Part shown: positions 1 through 8,110 of the stretch, piece by piece
Numbering within the stretch: position 1 is the stretch's first letter
How the letters are laid out: each line of letters begins with the position of its first letter
Assembly: GCF_900095385.1 (NCBI RefSeq)
Contig: NZ_FMID01000047.1
Location: 1-64,000 of the forward strand
Direction: 5' to 3'
DNA from: Methanoculleus chikugoensis
GTDB taxonomy: Archaea > Halobacteriota > Methanomicrobia > Methanomicrobiales > Methanoculleaceae
DNA: 64,000 nucleotides
Translations under genes and position numbers: made by a program
Notes under the pieces: generated by a model
What the model was told of the DNA's origin: nothing
Database searches by the model: none
The model's input: the letters and a program-made list of their open reading frames with translations, nothing else

Positions 1-1269
1 AACGTCACTCCGACTCCGACGGTGAACGTGACCCCGACGCCGACAGTGAACGTCACGCCGACGCCGGCGCCTGAAGCGAACATCACCGAACTGATTGTCA
101 CGGAGCTTTCGGACCAGGAGAATCTGACGACGTTCGTTGAAGCCGTGAACAACTCTACTATCGGCGAGCAACTCGAAGAGAACAGAAGTTACGCGATATG
201 CGCTCCGACCAACGAGGCGTTTGCCGGGCTGGGCAACCAGACGCTCTCGGTGATCATGGGCGACACGGCACTCTTAAACAGATTCCTCGGCTACCATGTC
301 ATCCAGGGTGATTACACGGTTGAAGAACTCGTGCAGCTCTGCGAGGATTCGGCCGACGGGCAGATCTCTCTGCCGACCGTCGAAGGATCGGAGGTTAACG
401 TCTCGCTCACCGAAGACAACCGGTTGATCATCAACAACGTCATCGTTATAACCCAGATCCAGATCACGAACAATATCGTGGTCTACGTGATCGATGGTGT
501 CCTGGTCCCACCGGACATCCCGATCCCAACGCCTACCCCGACTCCGACGGTGAACGTTACGCCGACTCCGACGGTGAACGTCACGCCGACTCCGACAGTG
601 AACGTCACGCCGACTCCGACAGTGAACGTCACGCCGACTCCGACAGTGAACGTCACGCCGACTCCGACAGTGAACGTTACGCCGACGCCGACAGTGAACG
701 TGACTCCGACTCCGACGGTGAACGTTACGCCGACGCCGACGGTGACCCCGCCAATGCCGGAGGAGACCATGGAACTCCAGCTCTATGAAGGCTGGAACTT
801 TGTCTCTATCCCGAGACCTCTCGCTGCGGGCAACGACACGGCAGCATCGGTCTTTGCGGATGTCGAGACCGGCGGCCGGCCGTTCTACACCCACACCCCG
901 GCTGGCGGCTTCGAGCCCCTGGGCGAGAATGAGACCCTGAGGGTCCTTGAAGGCTACTGGGTCTACTCGACCGAGGAGACCACCGTGGAGCTGGTGCTCA
1001 GCACCAATCCGGTGAGGGCACCTGCACTGAAGACGCTCAGCCCGGGATGGAACGCCATCGGCCACTCCGACCTGGTGGAGCGCAGCGCGGATGAGACGCT
1101 CAGGTCGGTGGAAGACACCTGGGTCTACGTCGTCGGCTACAATGCGGATGACCAGACTTATCGGCCGGCGATCGTCAACAACCAGACCGACGATCAAGGA
1201 CTCTCCCCGACCGAGGGCTACTGGCTGTTCGTGCGCGAAGACGGCAGGCTGGCTGCCGTCAGCGCCTGA
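1..1269 (+). CDS. Fasciclin-domain surface protein, 5' end outside window
   Basis: The frame is open from base 1, so the N terminus and any signal peptide lie outside the window. After a short Thr-Pro-Val-Asn linker there is a FAS1 (fasciclin) domain at about 79-510, recognised by AICAPTNEAF, the FLGYHVIQG strand and the VIDGVLVPP end. A run of eight TPTPTVNV units follows, then a C-terminal module (about 775-1269) with the two motifs GWNFVSIPRP and GWNAIGHSD. FAS1 domains mediate adhesion. The linker resembles a Thr-rich stalk that could be O-glycosylated, and there are many N-x-S/T sites, as expected for a secreted archaeal protein. A T-run follows the stop. Domain call is firm; precise role unknown. 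Confidence 0.85.
   Translation, partial: NVTPTPTVNVTPTPTVNVTPTPAPEANITELIVTELSDQENLTTFVEAVNNSTIGEQLEENRSYAICAPTNEAFAGLGNQTLSVIMGDTALLNRFLGYHVIQGDYTVEELVQLCEDSADGQISLPTVEGSEVNVSLTEDNRLIINNVIVITQIQITNNIVVYVIDGVLVPPDIPIPTPTPTPTVNVTPTPTVNVTPTPTVNVTPTPTVNVTPTPTVNVTPTPTVNVTPTPTVNVTPTPTVNVTPTPTVTPPMPEETMELQLYEGWNFVSIPRPLAAGNDTAASVFADVETGGRPFYTHTPAGGFEPLGENETLRVLEGYWVYSTEETTVELVLSTNPVRAPALKTLSPGWNAIGHSDLVERSADETLRSVEDTWVYVVGYNADDQTYRPAIVNNQTDDQGLSPTEGYWLFVREDGRLAAVSA
538..747 (+). repeat. 24-bp coding tandem repeat (TPTPTVNV x 8)
   Basis: Eight near-identical 24-base units each encode Thr-Pro-Thr-Pro-Thr-Val-Asn-Val. The units differ only at synonymous positions, such as acg/act and aca/acg. A second shorter block begins at the window edge (1-66). 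Related TPT/VNV linkers occur in the proteins starting at 8111 and 12168. Such arrays change length by slippage. Confidence 0.95.
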
Positions 1270-1279
1270 CCTTTTTTTG
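1270..1279 (+). terminator. Oligo-T terminator after fasciclin gene
   Basis: The stop codon is followed at once by a run of seven T residues, a typical archaeal transcription termination signal. Confidence 0.5.
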
Positions 1280-1360
1280 GCGGCTCACGGGACGGAACCT
1301 GTTGAAAAAAAGCAACTTCCTGAGGGGTGCGGCGCCGGAGACCGTTCCGGTGCCGACCGC

Positions 1361-1636
1361 TCACTCCTGCGTTCCCTTGTACTCCCGCATCAGGGCGTCG
1401 CCGTAGGCTTCCCGTCTCTTCGTCGGGATGTAGTTGAACTCGCTCGCCCACTTGAGGAGTTCCGCGCGAATCGCGGCATCGTTTTCGAGATGCAGGTTCC
1501 GCACGCCGTCGACGATGAAGTCGAGCTGGTTGATGCCGGTCTCCTTCCCGTTCACGAGGACCGTCTTGATCTTGATCGCGTCCGGCCGGACCCCGCCGCA
1601 GATGGTGCAGTAATCGCCTTCTTTCTCGTTTGTCAC
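1361..1636 (-). CDS. Small conserved-looking protein with CxxC, function unknown
   Basis: A 91-residue soluble protein starting at a GTG preceded by GGAGTGACGGAGAC. The N terminus carries a CTICGG pair of cysteines that could bind metal or act in redox chemistry. The rest is mixed helix/strand with a basic C-terminal stretch, YIPTKRREAYGDALMREYK. I do not recognise the family with certainty. It lies eight bases downstream of a cupin gene on the same strand and is probably cotranscribed with the 1.6-3.2 kb cluster of cupins and a NapH-like ferredoxin, which suggests a redox-related role (inference). Confidence 0.6.
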   Translation of the reverse strand: MTNEKEGDYCTICGGVRPDAIKIKTVLVNGKETGINQLDFIVDGVRNLHLENDAAIRAELLKWASEFNYIPTKRREAYGDALMREYKGTQE

Positions 1637-1643
1637 GTCTCCG

Positions 1644-1979
1644 TCACTCCCGTATCATCGTAAGCGACATCTTGAACCGGGTTATGGCCGAGAGGGCGTG
1701 GGGGACGTTCGCCGGGAAGATGATCGTCTCCCCTTCCTTCATCTGGTGCGTCTCGCCCGCCACCCAGACCTCGCACTCCCCGTCGAGGATCGTCACCACC
1801 GCGTCGTAGGGTGCGGTGTGCTCCGAGAGCCCTTCATCCTCGTCGAACGAGAAGAGGGTGATGCTCCCCGAGGGTTTGTTGATGATCATCCTGCTTGCCA
1901 CGGTCCCGTCCTGGTAGGCGACGAGGTCCGCCAGCCGGAGGACCTTCCCCTGCAACTCTGCACGATTCTCTTTAGCCAT
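1644..1979 (-). CDS. Cupin-domain protein
   Basis: A 111-residue single-domain cupin. The double-stranded beta-helix signature is visible from about residue 58 (DAVVTILDGECEVWVAGE) to 95 (IIFPANVPHAL). Only one of the usual metal-binding histidines of motif 1 is evident, so metal binding is uncertain. The start is supported by GAGGTTGG about eight bases upstream of the ATG. It sits between a NapH-like ferredoxin gene and a small CxxC protein on the same strand. Small cupins of this type in anaerobes are often of unknown substrate. Confidence 0.85.
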   Translation of the reverse strand: MAKENRAELQGKVLRLADLVAYQDGTVASRMIINKPSGSITLFSFDEDEGLSEHTAPYDAVVTILDGECEVWVAGETHQMKEGETIIFPANVPHALSAITRFKMSLTMIRE

Positions 1980-2029
1980 GGTATACCAACCTCTTCTTTA
2001 CTCTGATGCCCTTCGCATATTTACTCTTC

Positions 2030-2803
2030 TCATCTCCCCCGCCCGTACACGAGCGCCCCGTCCACCGGGCAGGCCTCCGTGCACCGGCCGCAGAGGTAGC
2101 ACTCCCCGAGTCCGTCATCGGGTCTCGCCGCTCCGGTCGGGCATGCCCGCTCGCACTTCCGGCATCCGATGCAGGCGTCCGTCCGCCGGAGCCGGTAGGC
2201 GGCCCTTGACGCCGCGGGGGCGAGGAGGGCGCCGTAGGGGCAGACGTAGCGGCAGAACGGCCGGTAGACGACGGCGGAGAGGAGGACGATCGAAAAGAAG
2301 ACGAAGAACGAGACGCTCACGACCGTGAGGTTGAAGAAGTCCGCAAGGCCTATGAGCGCAAGAAGGTTCATCGAGAGCCCGAGGCCGGCGGCGAGGAAGA
2401 CGACGAAGACGCCTGCCCTGACCGCGACCGGGACCCGGCTCTCGGCGCTGCCGCGCTTCTTCACCGGCACGAGGTGCATGAGTTCCTGGACGGCTCCCGC
2501 CGGGCAGATCTGCCCGCAGATGATCCGGCCGAAGACGAGGGCGAGGACGATGAAGGCCAGCAGCCCCCCGATTGCCATCGGGAGCGGCGACCCGAGGGCC
2601 GCCGTGTCCTGGAGGACGACCGCCTGCAGCTGGTAGGGGAAGACCGGCGCAAAGACCAGGAACCCGAAGAATGCCGAGGCTACGAGGAACGGCATCGCGC
2701 GCCGCCGGGTGAACCGGCCGGAATACCAGAGCCAGGCGAGGGCGGCAAATGCGAGGAGGCCGTAGAAGAACCCTACGGCCTTCGGGATCGACTCAACGAC
2801 CAT
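2030..2803 (-). CDS. NapH-like membrane 4Fe-4S protein
   Basis: A 257-residue polytopic membrane protein with about five hydrophobic segments. Two membrane-linked cysteine motifs are present, CGQICPAG (about residue 95) and CRYVCPYG (about residue 190), as in the NapH/RdxA/PceC-like family. Two C-terminal 4Fe-4S ferredoxin motifs follow, CIGCRKCERACP and CYLCGRCTEACP. Such proteins move electrons between the membrane and soluble or extracellular partners. It is flanked by cupin genes on the same strand, and no terminal reductase is adjacent, so its partner is unknown. Confidence 0.85.
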   Translation of the reverse strand: MVVESIPKAVGFFYGLLAFAALAWLWYSGRFTRRRAMPFLVASAFFGFLVFAPVFPYQLQAVVLQDTAALGSPLPMAIGGLLAFIVLALVFGRIICGQICPAGAVQELMHLVPVKKRGSAESRVPVAVRAGVFVVFLAAGLGLSMNLLALIGLADFFNLTVVSVSFFVFFSIVLLSAVVYRPFCRYVCPYGALLAPAASRAAYRLRRTDACIGCRKCERACPTGAARPDDGLGECYLCGRCTEACPVDGALVYGRGR

Positions 2804-2810
2804 TATACTC

Positions 2811-3149
2811 TCACAACAGCCGTGTCCCGGTCGTCGGGCGCGGGACCTTCACCACGAGCACCCGGAAGGTGCCGTCGCTCTCGTTCATCCAGCGGTGCGG
2901 GATCTTTGCCGGGCTGTCGACCAGGTGATCCTTCCCGACCTCGGCGCGCTCGTCGCCGATCTCGACGATCCCCGTCCCCTCGAGGACGTAGAAGAAGACG
3001 TCCACCGGGGTTATGTGCTTCTTGAGCGACTCTCCCGGTGCAAGCGTGATCACCACCGCCGTCGCGTGCTCGGTGTCGTAGACCTTCCGGGCGTCGACGT
3101 GGTGCGGGGTTTCGCTGACCGGTTCTTTTGCTACATCAACAATCTTCAT
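2811..3149 (-). CDS. Cupin-domain protein
   Basis: A second small cupin (about 112 residues) with motif 1 around PGESLKKHITPVDVFFYVLE and motif 2 ending in SPAKIPHRW. Both histidines are kept, so metal binding is more plausible than in the cupin at 1644. I chose the ATG at 3149 because GGAG lies nine bases upstream. An ATG at 3158 and a TTG at 3164 are in frame but too close to that site. The stop lies eight bases before the start of the NapH-like gene, so the two are probably one transcript. Confidence 0.8.
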   Translation of the reverse strand: MKIVDVAKEPVSETPHHVDARKVYDTEHATAVVITLAPGESLKKHITPVDVFFYVLEGTGIVEIGDERAEVGKDHLVDSPAKIPHRWMNESDGTFRVLVVKVPRPTTGTRLL

Positions 3150-3180
3150 ATCATTCATCTCCAAGTCTGTCGTATCGCAT

Positions 3181-3957
3181 TCATCCCTTATAATTCGTCC
3201 AGTAGTTCGCGAGGCTCTCCCGCCGCCGCCGCTCCTGCCGCCGGGCCCGCATCTCGGGGAAGGTCGGCTCCGTGCTCTGGACCGCAGGGCAGTAGGGACA
3301 GAGGGCGAACGCTACGTCGTCGGCCATATCCCTGACCGGGCAGAGGTAGGTTCCCTCCCATTTGTCGACGATCTGCCCGCCGGGGAACGGGGTGCCGACC
3401 GGGTGGGCGGGCTCCTCCATGACGAACATGGTGAACGCGGAGAGGAGGTACTTCAGGTAGAGGTACTTCGGATCTTTCTCCCGCGCTTTTGCCGTGCAGG
3501 CCTCCGCCACCATCGAGCAGTAGCCGTCGAGCGCCGGGGCCGGGGGGTCGTCGGATCCGCCGCCGTTCCGGGAGAGGAGGACCAGCCGGTGGTGCGCCCC
3601 GAAGATCTCTTCCCGGACGCTTTCGAGGAGCCGGTCGCGGTAGCTCTCCGGGAGATGGGCGACCTTACGCTCGAACCGGGCGTTCATCGCCTCGAGGTCG
3701 CGGAGGTCGAATGCCGCCGCTTCGTCCGCGATGATGCGGAGAAGGTCGCCCTTCGTCTTCGCGCTCTGCATCCGGCGGCACGCCGCCCGGATGGCCGCCG
3801 CCGATACCGTCCCTCCGCGTCCCGCCTCCTCTCCGGTGTCTTCGGCGAAGGTGTCGATGAGGAGGGAGCTGACCTCGTCGGGGCCGGTTGCGGTAGGGTT
3901 GCTGTCTTCCCTGCCGACGAACCGCTTGATGCGCTCAAGAATTGCTCGAAGTTGCAT
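3181..3957 (-). CDS. DUF2115 (UPF0305)-family methanogen protein
   Basis: A 258-residue soluble protein whose C-terminal part carries PVGTPFPGG followed by a cysteine cluster, GTYLCPVRD and ALCPYCPAVQ. This pattern fits DUF2115/UPF0305, a family known almost only from methanogens and without an assigned function. The cysteines could bind metal (inference). The ATG at 3957 is the natural start; a TTG six codons upstream is less likely. It is divergent from the TrmB-type regulator at 4027 and the intergenic space is only about 70 bases, so the two may share a control region. Confidence 0.7.
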   Translation of the reverse strand: MQLRAILERIKRFVGREDSNPTATGPDEVSSLLIDTFAEDTGEEAGRGGTVSAAAIRAACRRMQSAKTKGDLLRIIADEAAAFDLRDLEAMNARFERKVAHLPESYRDRLLESVREEIFGAHHRLVLLSRNGGGSDDPPAPALDGYCSMVAEACTAKAREKDPKYLYLKYLLSAFTMFVMEEPAHPVGTPFPGGQIVDKWEGTYLCPVRDMADDVAFALCPYCPAVQSTEPTFPEMRARRQERRRRESLANYWTNYKG

Positions 3958-4026
3958 GGTCGAAGATCTTAACAACTATGCTACTCCCGAAGGTTTAACC
4001 CTCGTGTAACTCTCATAGTAACAACA
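3958..4026. promoter_or_regulatory. Divergent promoter region, DUF2115 / TrmB-type regulator
   Basis: Sixty-nine bases separate two divergent starts and contain the only AT-rich stretch nearby, with AAGGTTTAACCC in the middle. Neither gene has a clear ribosome binding site, which suggests leaderless transcripts. TrmB-family regulators often bind next to their own genes, so autoregulation is plausible but not shown. Confidence 0.4.
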
Positions 4027-4860
4027 ATGGACAACCTGATCCGGAGCCTCAAGGCGCTCGGGTTGACGGAGTACGAAGCACGGGTCTATGCGGCCCTCGT
4101 CGGGATCGGCGAGGGGAGCGCCCGCCAGATCCACGAGGCGAGCGGCGTCCCGCGCCCGAGGGTCTACGACATCGCCGAAGGACTTGCCGGTCGGGGTTTC
4201 ATCACCATCCGGCGGGGGAGCCCGCACGTCTACATCCCGGCCGAGCCCGCCGTCGTCATCCACCACTTGAAGAGTGCCGTGGATGCCGCGGCGACGGCGG
4301 CGGTGCAGGGTCTCGATTCCCTCTCGCTCGACGCCCGGGCGAAGAACTCGCCGATCTGGTACGTGCAGGGGGAGTGGAGCATCCGGCGCCACGCGGAGTC
4401 GCTTGCCGGCGGCGTCGCCCGCGACCTTGCCGTCGTCTGCCTGGACTACCGGGAGATCGGTGAGTTCGCCCGCCTGATCGCCGATGCATCGAAGGAGCAT
4501 CCCGTGAGCGTCCTCCTCCCGAACGGGAAGCGCGGGATCAAAAAGCCGCTCGGGGACGCGTCCCTCTACGTCCCGAAACCCTTCTGCACCTTCTTCCAGG
4601 AGAACATCTTCGAGAAGATCTACTGCGGGCCGATCCCGGTGGACGGGTCGGCGTTCCTGCTCGACTACATCTTCATCGCCGACGACCGCGTCTGCATGAT
4701 CGTCTACCGGGAAGACGGGGTCCGGAACGCCGTCGTCATCACCCTGCCGTTCATCACCTGCGTTCAACGGCAGTTCGTCAACCGGATGATCGCGAACGCC
4801 GACTGTATCGACGGCCCCCTTCCGCGTAACCCCGATCAGACGGAGTCGAGCGGTATGTAG
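4027..4860 (+). CDS. TrmB-family transcriptional regulator
   Basis: A 277-residue protein with an N-terminal winged helix (residues 1-75). LGLTEYEARVYAALV and the recognition helix in ASGVPRPRVYDIAEGLAGRG are classic TrmB/HTH motifs. The C-terminal half (about 105-265) looks like the TrmB effector-binding domain. TrmB proteins bind small ligands, often sugars, and repress or activate nearby transport or metabolic genes. No sugar transporter is adjacent. The neighbours are a siroheme reductase-like gene and cooS, so the ligand may not be a sugar. It converges on the gene at 4836 with a 25-base overlap. Confidence 0.88.
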   Translation: MDNLIRSLKALGLTEYEARVYAALVGIGEGSARQIHEASGVPRPRVYDIAEGLAGRGFITIRRGSPHVYIPAEPAVVIHHLKSAVDAAATAAVQGLDSLSLDARAKNSPIWYVQGEWSIRRHAESLAGGVARDLAVVCLDYREIGEFARLIADASKEHPVSVLLPNGKRGIKKPLGDASLYVPKPFCTFFQENIFEKIYCGPIPVDGSAFLLDYIFIADDRVCMIVYREDGVRNAVVITLPFITCVQRQFVNRMIANADCIDGPLPRNPDQTESSGM

Positions 4861-5522
4861 GGGGCGAAGGTCAGGACGTCCTTTCTGACGGTATCGAACC
4901 CGACCCGCTCGACGAACCGTGCGGTCCGCTCTCCCGGCCGCGCGTTCTCCCGGTAGTACTCGAGCAGCCGGCGGACCAGATCGAGGGCCTGATCTTTCGT
5001 GAGGTCCTTTGCGGCCACGTCGCCGATCCGGGGACGGCCGCCGGAGTTGCCCCCGAAGATGACCGTCCAGCCTTTCGCGTTCCCCATGAGCCCGATGTCG
5101 CGGAGGTAACTCTCGCCGCAGCACCGGGGGCATCCCGAGACCCCCATCTTGAGTTTTGCCGGCAGGTTCATCTCCTGGTAGAGTTCCTCGACTTCGAGCC
5201 CGAGGCCCAGGGAGTCCTGCTTGCCGTACTTGCACGTCACCGTCCCGGGGCATGCCTGGACGTAGTGGACGCAGGGCGCGGTCGCCTGCCCGACGGTCAT
5301 CCCGAGTTCGTTCCAGATGCTCTCAACGTCCTCTTCTTTGATCCCGACGAGCACCATCCGCTGCCCCGACGTCATCTTGATGACGGGGATATCGTAGCGC
5401 CTGACGACCTTGACGATGCTCTCCAGGTGCTCCGGGCTGACGATCCCCGCGGGCGTTCTCGGCACGATCGCGTAGGACGTTTTGTCTCTCTGGAGGATTG
5501 CTCCTCTGGGTCCGTTTTCCAT
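4836..5522 (-). CDS. Small sulfite/nitrite reductase-like siroheme protein
   Basis: A 228-residue protein matching the dissimilatory sulfite reductase-like proteins of methanogens. An N-terminal ferredoxin-like half precedes the siroheme-4Fe-4S cysteine set: CPGTVTC (C-x5-C) and GCPRCC (C-x3-C). At this length it lacks the second reductase repeat and the extra ferredoxin of larger Fsr/Dsr enzymes. The physiological substrate of this small class is not established; sulfite, nitrite or another electron acceptor are all possible. GAGGT lies just upstream of the ATG. It is downstream of cooS on the same strand, about 150 bases away. Confidence 0.85.
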   Translation of the reverse strand: MENGPRGAILQRDKTSYAIVPRTPAGIVSPEHLESIVKVVRRYDIPVIKMTSGQRMVLVGIKEEDVESIWNELGMTVGQATAPCVHYVQACPGTVTCKYGKQDSLGLGLEVEELYQEMNLPAKLKMGVSGCPRCCGESYLRDIGLMGNAKGWTVIFGGNSGGRPRIGDVAAKDLTKDQALDLVRRLLEYYRENARPGERTARFVERVGFDTVRKDVLTFAPYIPLDSV

Positions 5523-5675
5523 GATAGACCTCGCTCCTCCGGCAGGGATGCGCCGGATACAATTCAGCCATCGCCGTCCGGAGGGAAAAGGGTGGTGTCA
5601 CTCTGCGGGGTACACCCGTTCAGGCACTCCTGTAGCCCCGCGAGCGCAGGCGCCGGAGCAGCACATACCGGATCC

Positions 5676-7586
5676 TTAGAGCCCCAGTTTCTCCCGCTTC
5701 CCCTCGATGTGTGCCAGGATCCCATCCGTCGCCGCTTTTGCGTCCGTCTCGACGTGGAGCACGCCGCCCGTGATGCCGGGCAGGTCCTCGGTCAGGAGTT
5801 TGACGAGGTCCGGCCCCCCGGTCACGGTCGGGACCGGGTTGACGTAGGTGTAGACGCCGAGCGCGAGCGCGAAGAGGGCGTCGATCGTCGCTTTCTGCTC
5901 CATGTACTCCGGGGCGGCGACGGCGACCGGGAGGTCGGGGAGGGGGACGCCGCCGAGAGCCTCGGAGACCGCGAGGAGGAGGTCGGCGCACCTGCCGGTG
6001 TCGGTGCAGGTCCCGAAGCCGAGGACCGGCGGCACGCCGAGCGCCGTGCAGAGGCCTTTCAGCCCCGGCCCGGCCTTCTCCTTCGCTTCGGGCGAGCAGA
6101 GCCCGGCGACCTGGAGGGCCGCGACCCCGCAGCCCATCCCGAGCACCAGGACGTCGCGGGCGATCAGGTTCTCCGCGACCGCGACGGTGTGGACGTCCTG
6201 CCCGGAGTCGCGCAGCGTAGTGCAGGAGACGAGCCCCACGATGCCCCGGATGGTGCCGTCCTTGATAGCACCAAGCAACGGGTCGAGGCTCCCGCCGAGC
6301 GCGTCGACGATGCTTTCGGGGGCGAACCCGACGACCGCCTCCCGCATGGGAAGGCCCCGGATCGGCTCCACCTTCTCGCGCCGTCCCCCGAAGTTCTCGA
6401 TCCCCATCGATAGGAGGGCCGCCGCCTGCTCCTTCGCCTCCTCCGGGACGTAATCGAGCCGCTCCGTCCCGCCCTCGAAGACGACGACCTCGCTCACGGG
6501 GATCAGTTTGAAGTGGTACTTCTCGGCGTAGAGGGGGTCGAGGGGGAGCGAGCAGTTCATGTCGGCGGCAAAGACGTCCACCGCCCCGGTGGCAAGGACC
6601 GCCTCCTGCATGATCCAGTTGCCCGTGTAGCCGTAGAAGACGTCGTCCATCTCCCTCCGCTGGATCAGTTCCTGCCCGGTCTCGATGTTCGCGATGATCC
6701 GGAGCCCCTTCGCCCCCGCCGCTCGCGCCTTCTGCTGCCACTCCTCAGTGCGGGCGAGGTCGATGAGGGCGAACCCGAGGAAGGGTTCGTGGCCGTTCGG
6801 GAGGATGTTGACGTAGTCGGGGTCGAGCACGCCGAGGTCGACCCGCATGGGGTGCGGGCGGGGAATACCGTAGAGGATGTCCTGAATGTATTCGAGGACG
6901 ATCTGGCTCTGGTAGGCCATCGCGACACCGAGACGCATCGCCCGCATGGCGTGGCTCGCGAACCAGCCGTCGACGTTCGTGAGGGTCGAGGCGGTATCGA
7001 CGATCGTCTCCCCGTAGATCCCGCCCGGGAAGAGCCCAAGGCGCTTCCAGGTCTCCTTTCGCTCCTCCGGAGCGAGCCGCTCCACGATCCGGCTCGGCTC
7101 GTGGGTGAACCGGTGGAAGTCCTCCTCTACGAAGTCGCAGAGCCGGAGCGCGACCTCGGCGTCGCTCCCGCCGGTATCGATCCCGAGCCGTCCTGCAAAC
7201 GTCCGGAGTTTCTCCGGTTCCGCTATCGAGAACGGGGTCTTCCCCTCCGCGGTTGCCCGGAGGGTCCTGACCGCCTGCTGAGCGTGGAAGTGGTAGTTCG
7301 ACGCGCCCATGACGTTTCGAAGAAGCATCATCCGCATCGCCATGCCGTCGGCGTTGATCCCGCAGACGCCCCGGTGGTTTCGGCTTGCGTCCGCCCGACA
7401 GGGGCCGTTCGAGCAGAAGTCGCATCGTGCTCCCGCCTGGCAGAAGGCGCACCGGCGGTCGGGGTCGGTGCCGAGGCCCTGCGCCTCGTAACGGTCCCAG
7501 ACGTTGGACATGCCGTCCGCTTTGAGCCGCTCGTAGACGGTCCGGACCGAATCGTGGTATGATATCCTGTTGCTCTCCATGGTCAT
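5676..7586 (-). CDS. cooS: Carbon monoxide dehydrogenase, catalytic subunit (CooS type)
   Basis: About 636 residues, the usual CooS length. The N terminus holds the B- and D-cluster cysteines (CAFCQAGARCDFC and NGPCRAD with a later GVCG). Further on are motifs expected for the Ni-Fe-S C-cluster: ADMNCS, LVSCTT, GMGCGV and GTCTDTGRC. CooS oxidises CO to CO2 or runs the reverse, usually passing electrons to a ferredoxin. No CooF ferredoxin or CO-dependent hydrogenase genes are adjacent, and the archaeal Cdh complex is not here, so this is a stand-alone CooS. Starts at 7586 (MTMESN), 7580 (MESN) and 7613 are possible; I prefer 7586. The siroheme reductase-like gene lies downstream. Confidence 0.92.
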   Translation of the reverse strand: MTMESNRISYHDSVRTVYERLKADGMSNVWDRYEAQGLGTDPDRRCAFCQAGARCDFCSNGPCRADASRNHRGVCGINADGMAMRMMLLRNVMGASNYHFHAQQAVRTLRATAEGKTPFSIAEPEKLRTFAGRLGIDTGGSDAEVALRLCDFVEEDFHRFTHEPSRIVERLAPEERKETWKRLGLFPGGIYGETIVDTASTLTNVDGWFASHAMRAMRLGVAMAYQSQIVLEYIQDILYGIPRPHPMRVDLGVLDPDYVNILPNGHEPFLGFALIDLARTEEWQQKARAAGAKGLRIIANIETGQELIQRREMDDVFYGYTGNWIMQEAVLATGAVDVFAADMNCSLPLDPLYAEKYHFKLIPVSEVVVFEGGTERLDYVPEEAKEQAAALLSMGIENFGGRREKVEPIRGLPMREAVVGFAPESIVDALGGSLDPLLGAIKDGTIRGIVGLVSCTTLRDSGQDVHTVAVAENLIARDVLVLGMGCGVAALQVAGLCSPEAKEKAGPGLKGLCTALGVPPVLGFGTCTDTGRCADLLLAVSEALGGVPLPDLPVAVAAPEYMEQKATIDALFALALGVYTYVNPVPTVTGGPDLVKLLTEDLPGITGGVLHVETDAKAATDGILAHIEGKREKLGL

Positions 7587-7633
7587 ACGGGCAGGTAACC
7601 GAACCGGAGCCATAAAGAAAGTATCGGTGCAGC

Positions 7634-7978
7634 CTACCCTTCTTCGGTATATCGCTTCAGCGCCACGGCGTTGTTGTGGGCCTCATCTTTGGCGGCGTAG
7701 AGGAGCGTGACGGTCCCGTCGTTTGCCTCACGCCGGAGTTGGGCAAGTGCCTCCCCCTTCCCCTCGAGTTCGGCCCGGTAACGCTCCAGGAACTCCTCCC
7801 ACTTCGCCGGGTCGTGCCCGAACCAACGGCGCAGCTCGTTCGTCGGCGCAAGATCTTTCTCCCACCGGTCGATCATCGCTTCCTCCTTTGAGATGCCCCT
7901 CGGCCAGAGCCGGTCGACGAGTACCCGGAGCCCGTCGTCCTCCGAGGGTTCTTCGTAGATCCTTTTCGTGCGTATCAT
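7634..7978 (-). CDS. DUF488-family protein
   Basis: A 114-residue protein with the DUF488 hallmark segments: LVDRLWPRGISKEEA near residue 25, LRRWFGHDP in the middle and TLLYAAKDEAHNNAVAL near the end. The family is widespread and cytoplasmic with no firm function. Conserved arginines and histidines hint at an enzymatic or nucleic-acid role. It lies upstream of cooS on the same strand and could share its transcript. Confidence 0.88.
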   Translation of the reverse strand: MIRTKRIYEEPSEDDGLRVLVDRLWPRGISKEEAMIDRWEKDLAPTNELRRWFGHDPAKWEEFLERYRAELEGKGEALAQLRREANDGTVTLLYAAKDEAHNNAVALKRYTEEG

Positions 7979-8110
7979 AGGCGCCGATACGGCGGGCCCC
8001 TACTTAACCTCTCCCCCATGGGGCAGATTCTTGCCTGGCGGACTTTCCCGGGGCGCAGAGGGCAATCCCGCGAAAGGTATATCATGCTCGCTTCCATCCC
8101 CCCGCCCCGT

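Noticed and set aside
538-747. Regular 24-base repeats that might suggest a CRISPR array
   Set aside because: There are no spacers. The units are contiguous and code for TPTPTVNV inside an open gene.
274-1197. Long antisense open frame opposite the fasciclin gene
   Set aside because: It arises from the GC-rich repeat on the other strand and has no recognisable domain. The plus-strand FAS1 domain is clear.
3976-6413. Long frames antisense to the TrmB-type, siroheme reductase-like and CooS genes
   Set aside because: They overlap strongly supported genes, are rich in Arg/Gly/Asp and match no family.
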